DNA of 6,194 nucleotides from Planctomycetota bacterium (GTDB taxonomy: Bacteria > Planctomycetota > UBA8742 > SKZP01), in NCBI GenBank assembly GCA_007127275.1, contig SKZP01000159.1, positions 1-6,194 on the forward strand, written 5' to 3'. A program made the translations under genes and the position numbers. The notes under the pieces were generated by a model. The model saw nothing but the letters and a program-made list of their open reading frames with translations, was not told where the DNA came from and did no database searches. Below are positions 6,012 to 6,194 of this stretch, one piece after another. Position 1 is the stretch's first letter; each line of letters starts with the position of its first letter.

Positions 6012-6194
6012 CTCACTCCGCTGCCGTCACACCCTCCGCGTAGTCTACCCGTACCACCGCGCACCCATTCCACCCAGCGGCGTTCCCTGCGCAGCACGTC
6101 GCCCCGGAAGGTTGGCCGCGAACGGACAAACCCACTGTGATCCAGCCAGATCCCCCTCCCCCAACGGAAGAACCCGCCGACGCTGACGCCGCCA
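6008..6194 (-). CDS. Possible 3' end of an upstream gene (partial, 61 codons)
   Basis: One minus-strand frame is open from the right edge to a TGA at 6010-6008, which overlaps the first ATG of the small basic gene as ATGA, a common arrangement for translational coupling. By my count about 72% of its codons end in G or C, as expected for a gene here, and the peptide includes GIWLDHSGFVRSRPTF and RRERRWVEWVRGG. I do not recognise it. A second frame, ending at TGA 6015-6013, is also open to the edge with a slightly less gene-like base pattern. With only 61 codons visible, either or neither could be real. Confidence 0.3.
   Translation of the reverse strand, partial: GGVSVGGFFRWGRGIWLDHSGFVRSRPTFRGDVLRRERRWVEWVRGGTGRLRGGCDGSGVR

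Noticed and set aside
6137..6194. Possible GTG start of a plus-strand gene at the right edge
   Set aside because: No ribosome site, only 19 codons visible, and the frame is codon-aligned antisense to the more gene-like minus-strand frame.

Overview
This window is GC-rich DNA, which suggests a free-living, high-GC bacterium, perhaps Gram-negative of a deltaproteobacterial or spirochaete kind; nothing in the window fixes the phylum. Every gene I can support reads on the minus strand, so transcription runs from the right edge to the left edge.

From right to left: (1) 6008-6194 may hold the last 61 codons of a gene entering from the right edge; its TGA overlaps the next ATG. (2) 5661-6011 encodes a small, strongly basic protein of 116 aa that I cannot name; it has a conspicuous motif near its C terminus. 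(3) 5241-5660 is a non-coding stretch of about 420 bp. It holds a GC-rich hairpin flanked by 11-nt direct repeats, an AT-rich island that probably contains the promoter of the next gene, and two hairpins in the leader of that gene. (4) 4254-5240 encodes a 328-aa sigma-70-like regulator. It has a region 2-like block and a C-terminal region 4-like helix-turn-helix, separated by an unusually long helical and coiled-coil segment. (5) 3767-4253 is a second non-coding gap of 487 bp with several nested inverted repeats. (6) 1-3766 is a very long minus-strand gene that runs off the left edge. I translated it codon by codon and found 1255 sense codons with no stop. It is an AddB-type helicase-nuclease: Walker A at the N terminus, the DGF motif, UvrD-like motifs IV-VI, then a C-terminal RecB/AddB-type PD-(D/E)XK nuclease.

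The AddB-like protein would work with an AddA partner to resect double-strand DNA ends for RecA-dependent repair. addA often follows addB, so it is the expected neighbour just beyond the left edge. The sigma-like regulator and the basic protein have no visible functional link to it: large gaps separate them and each leader carries its own structure. Long open frames on the plus strand over addB and over the sigma-like gene are codon-aligned antisense shadows produced by GC-rich codon use.

I see no mobile element, CRISPR array, tRNA or rRNA. The most unusual items are the sigma-like protein with its inserted coiled coil, the two hairpins in its leader (one with a G-quadruplex-capable DNA loop), and the nested inverted repeat between it and addB.
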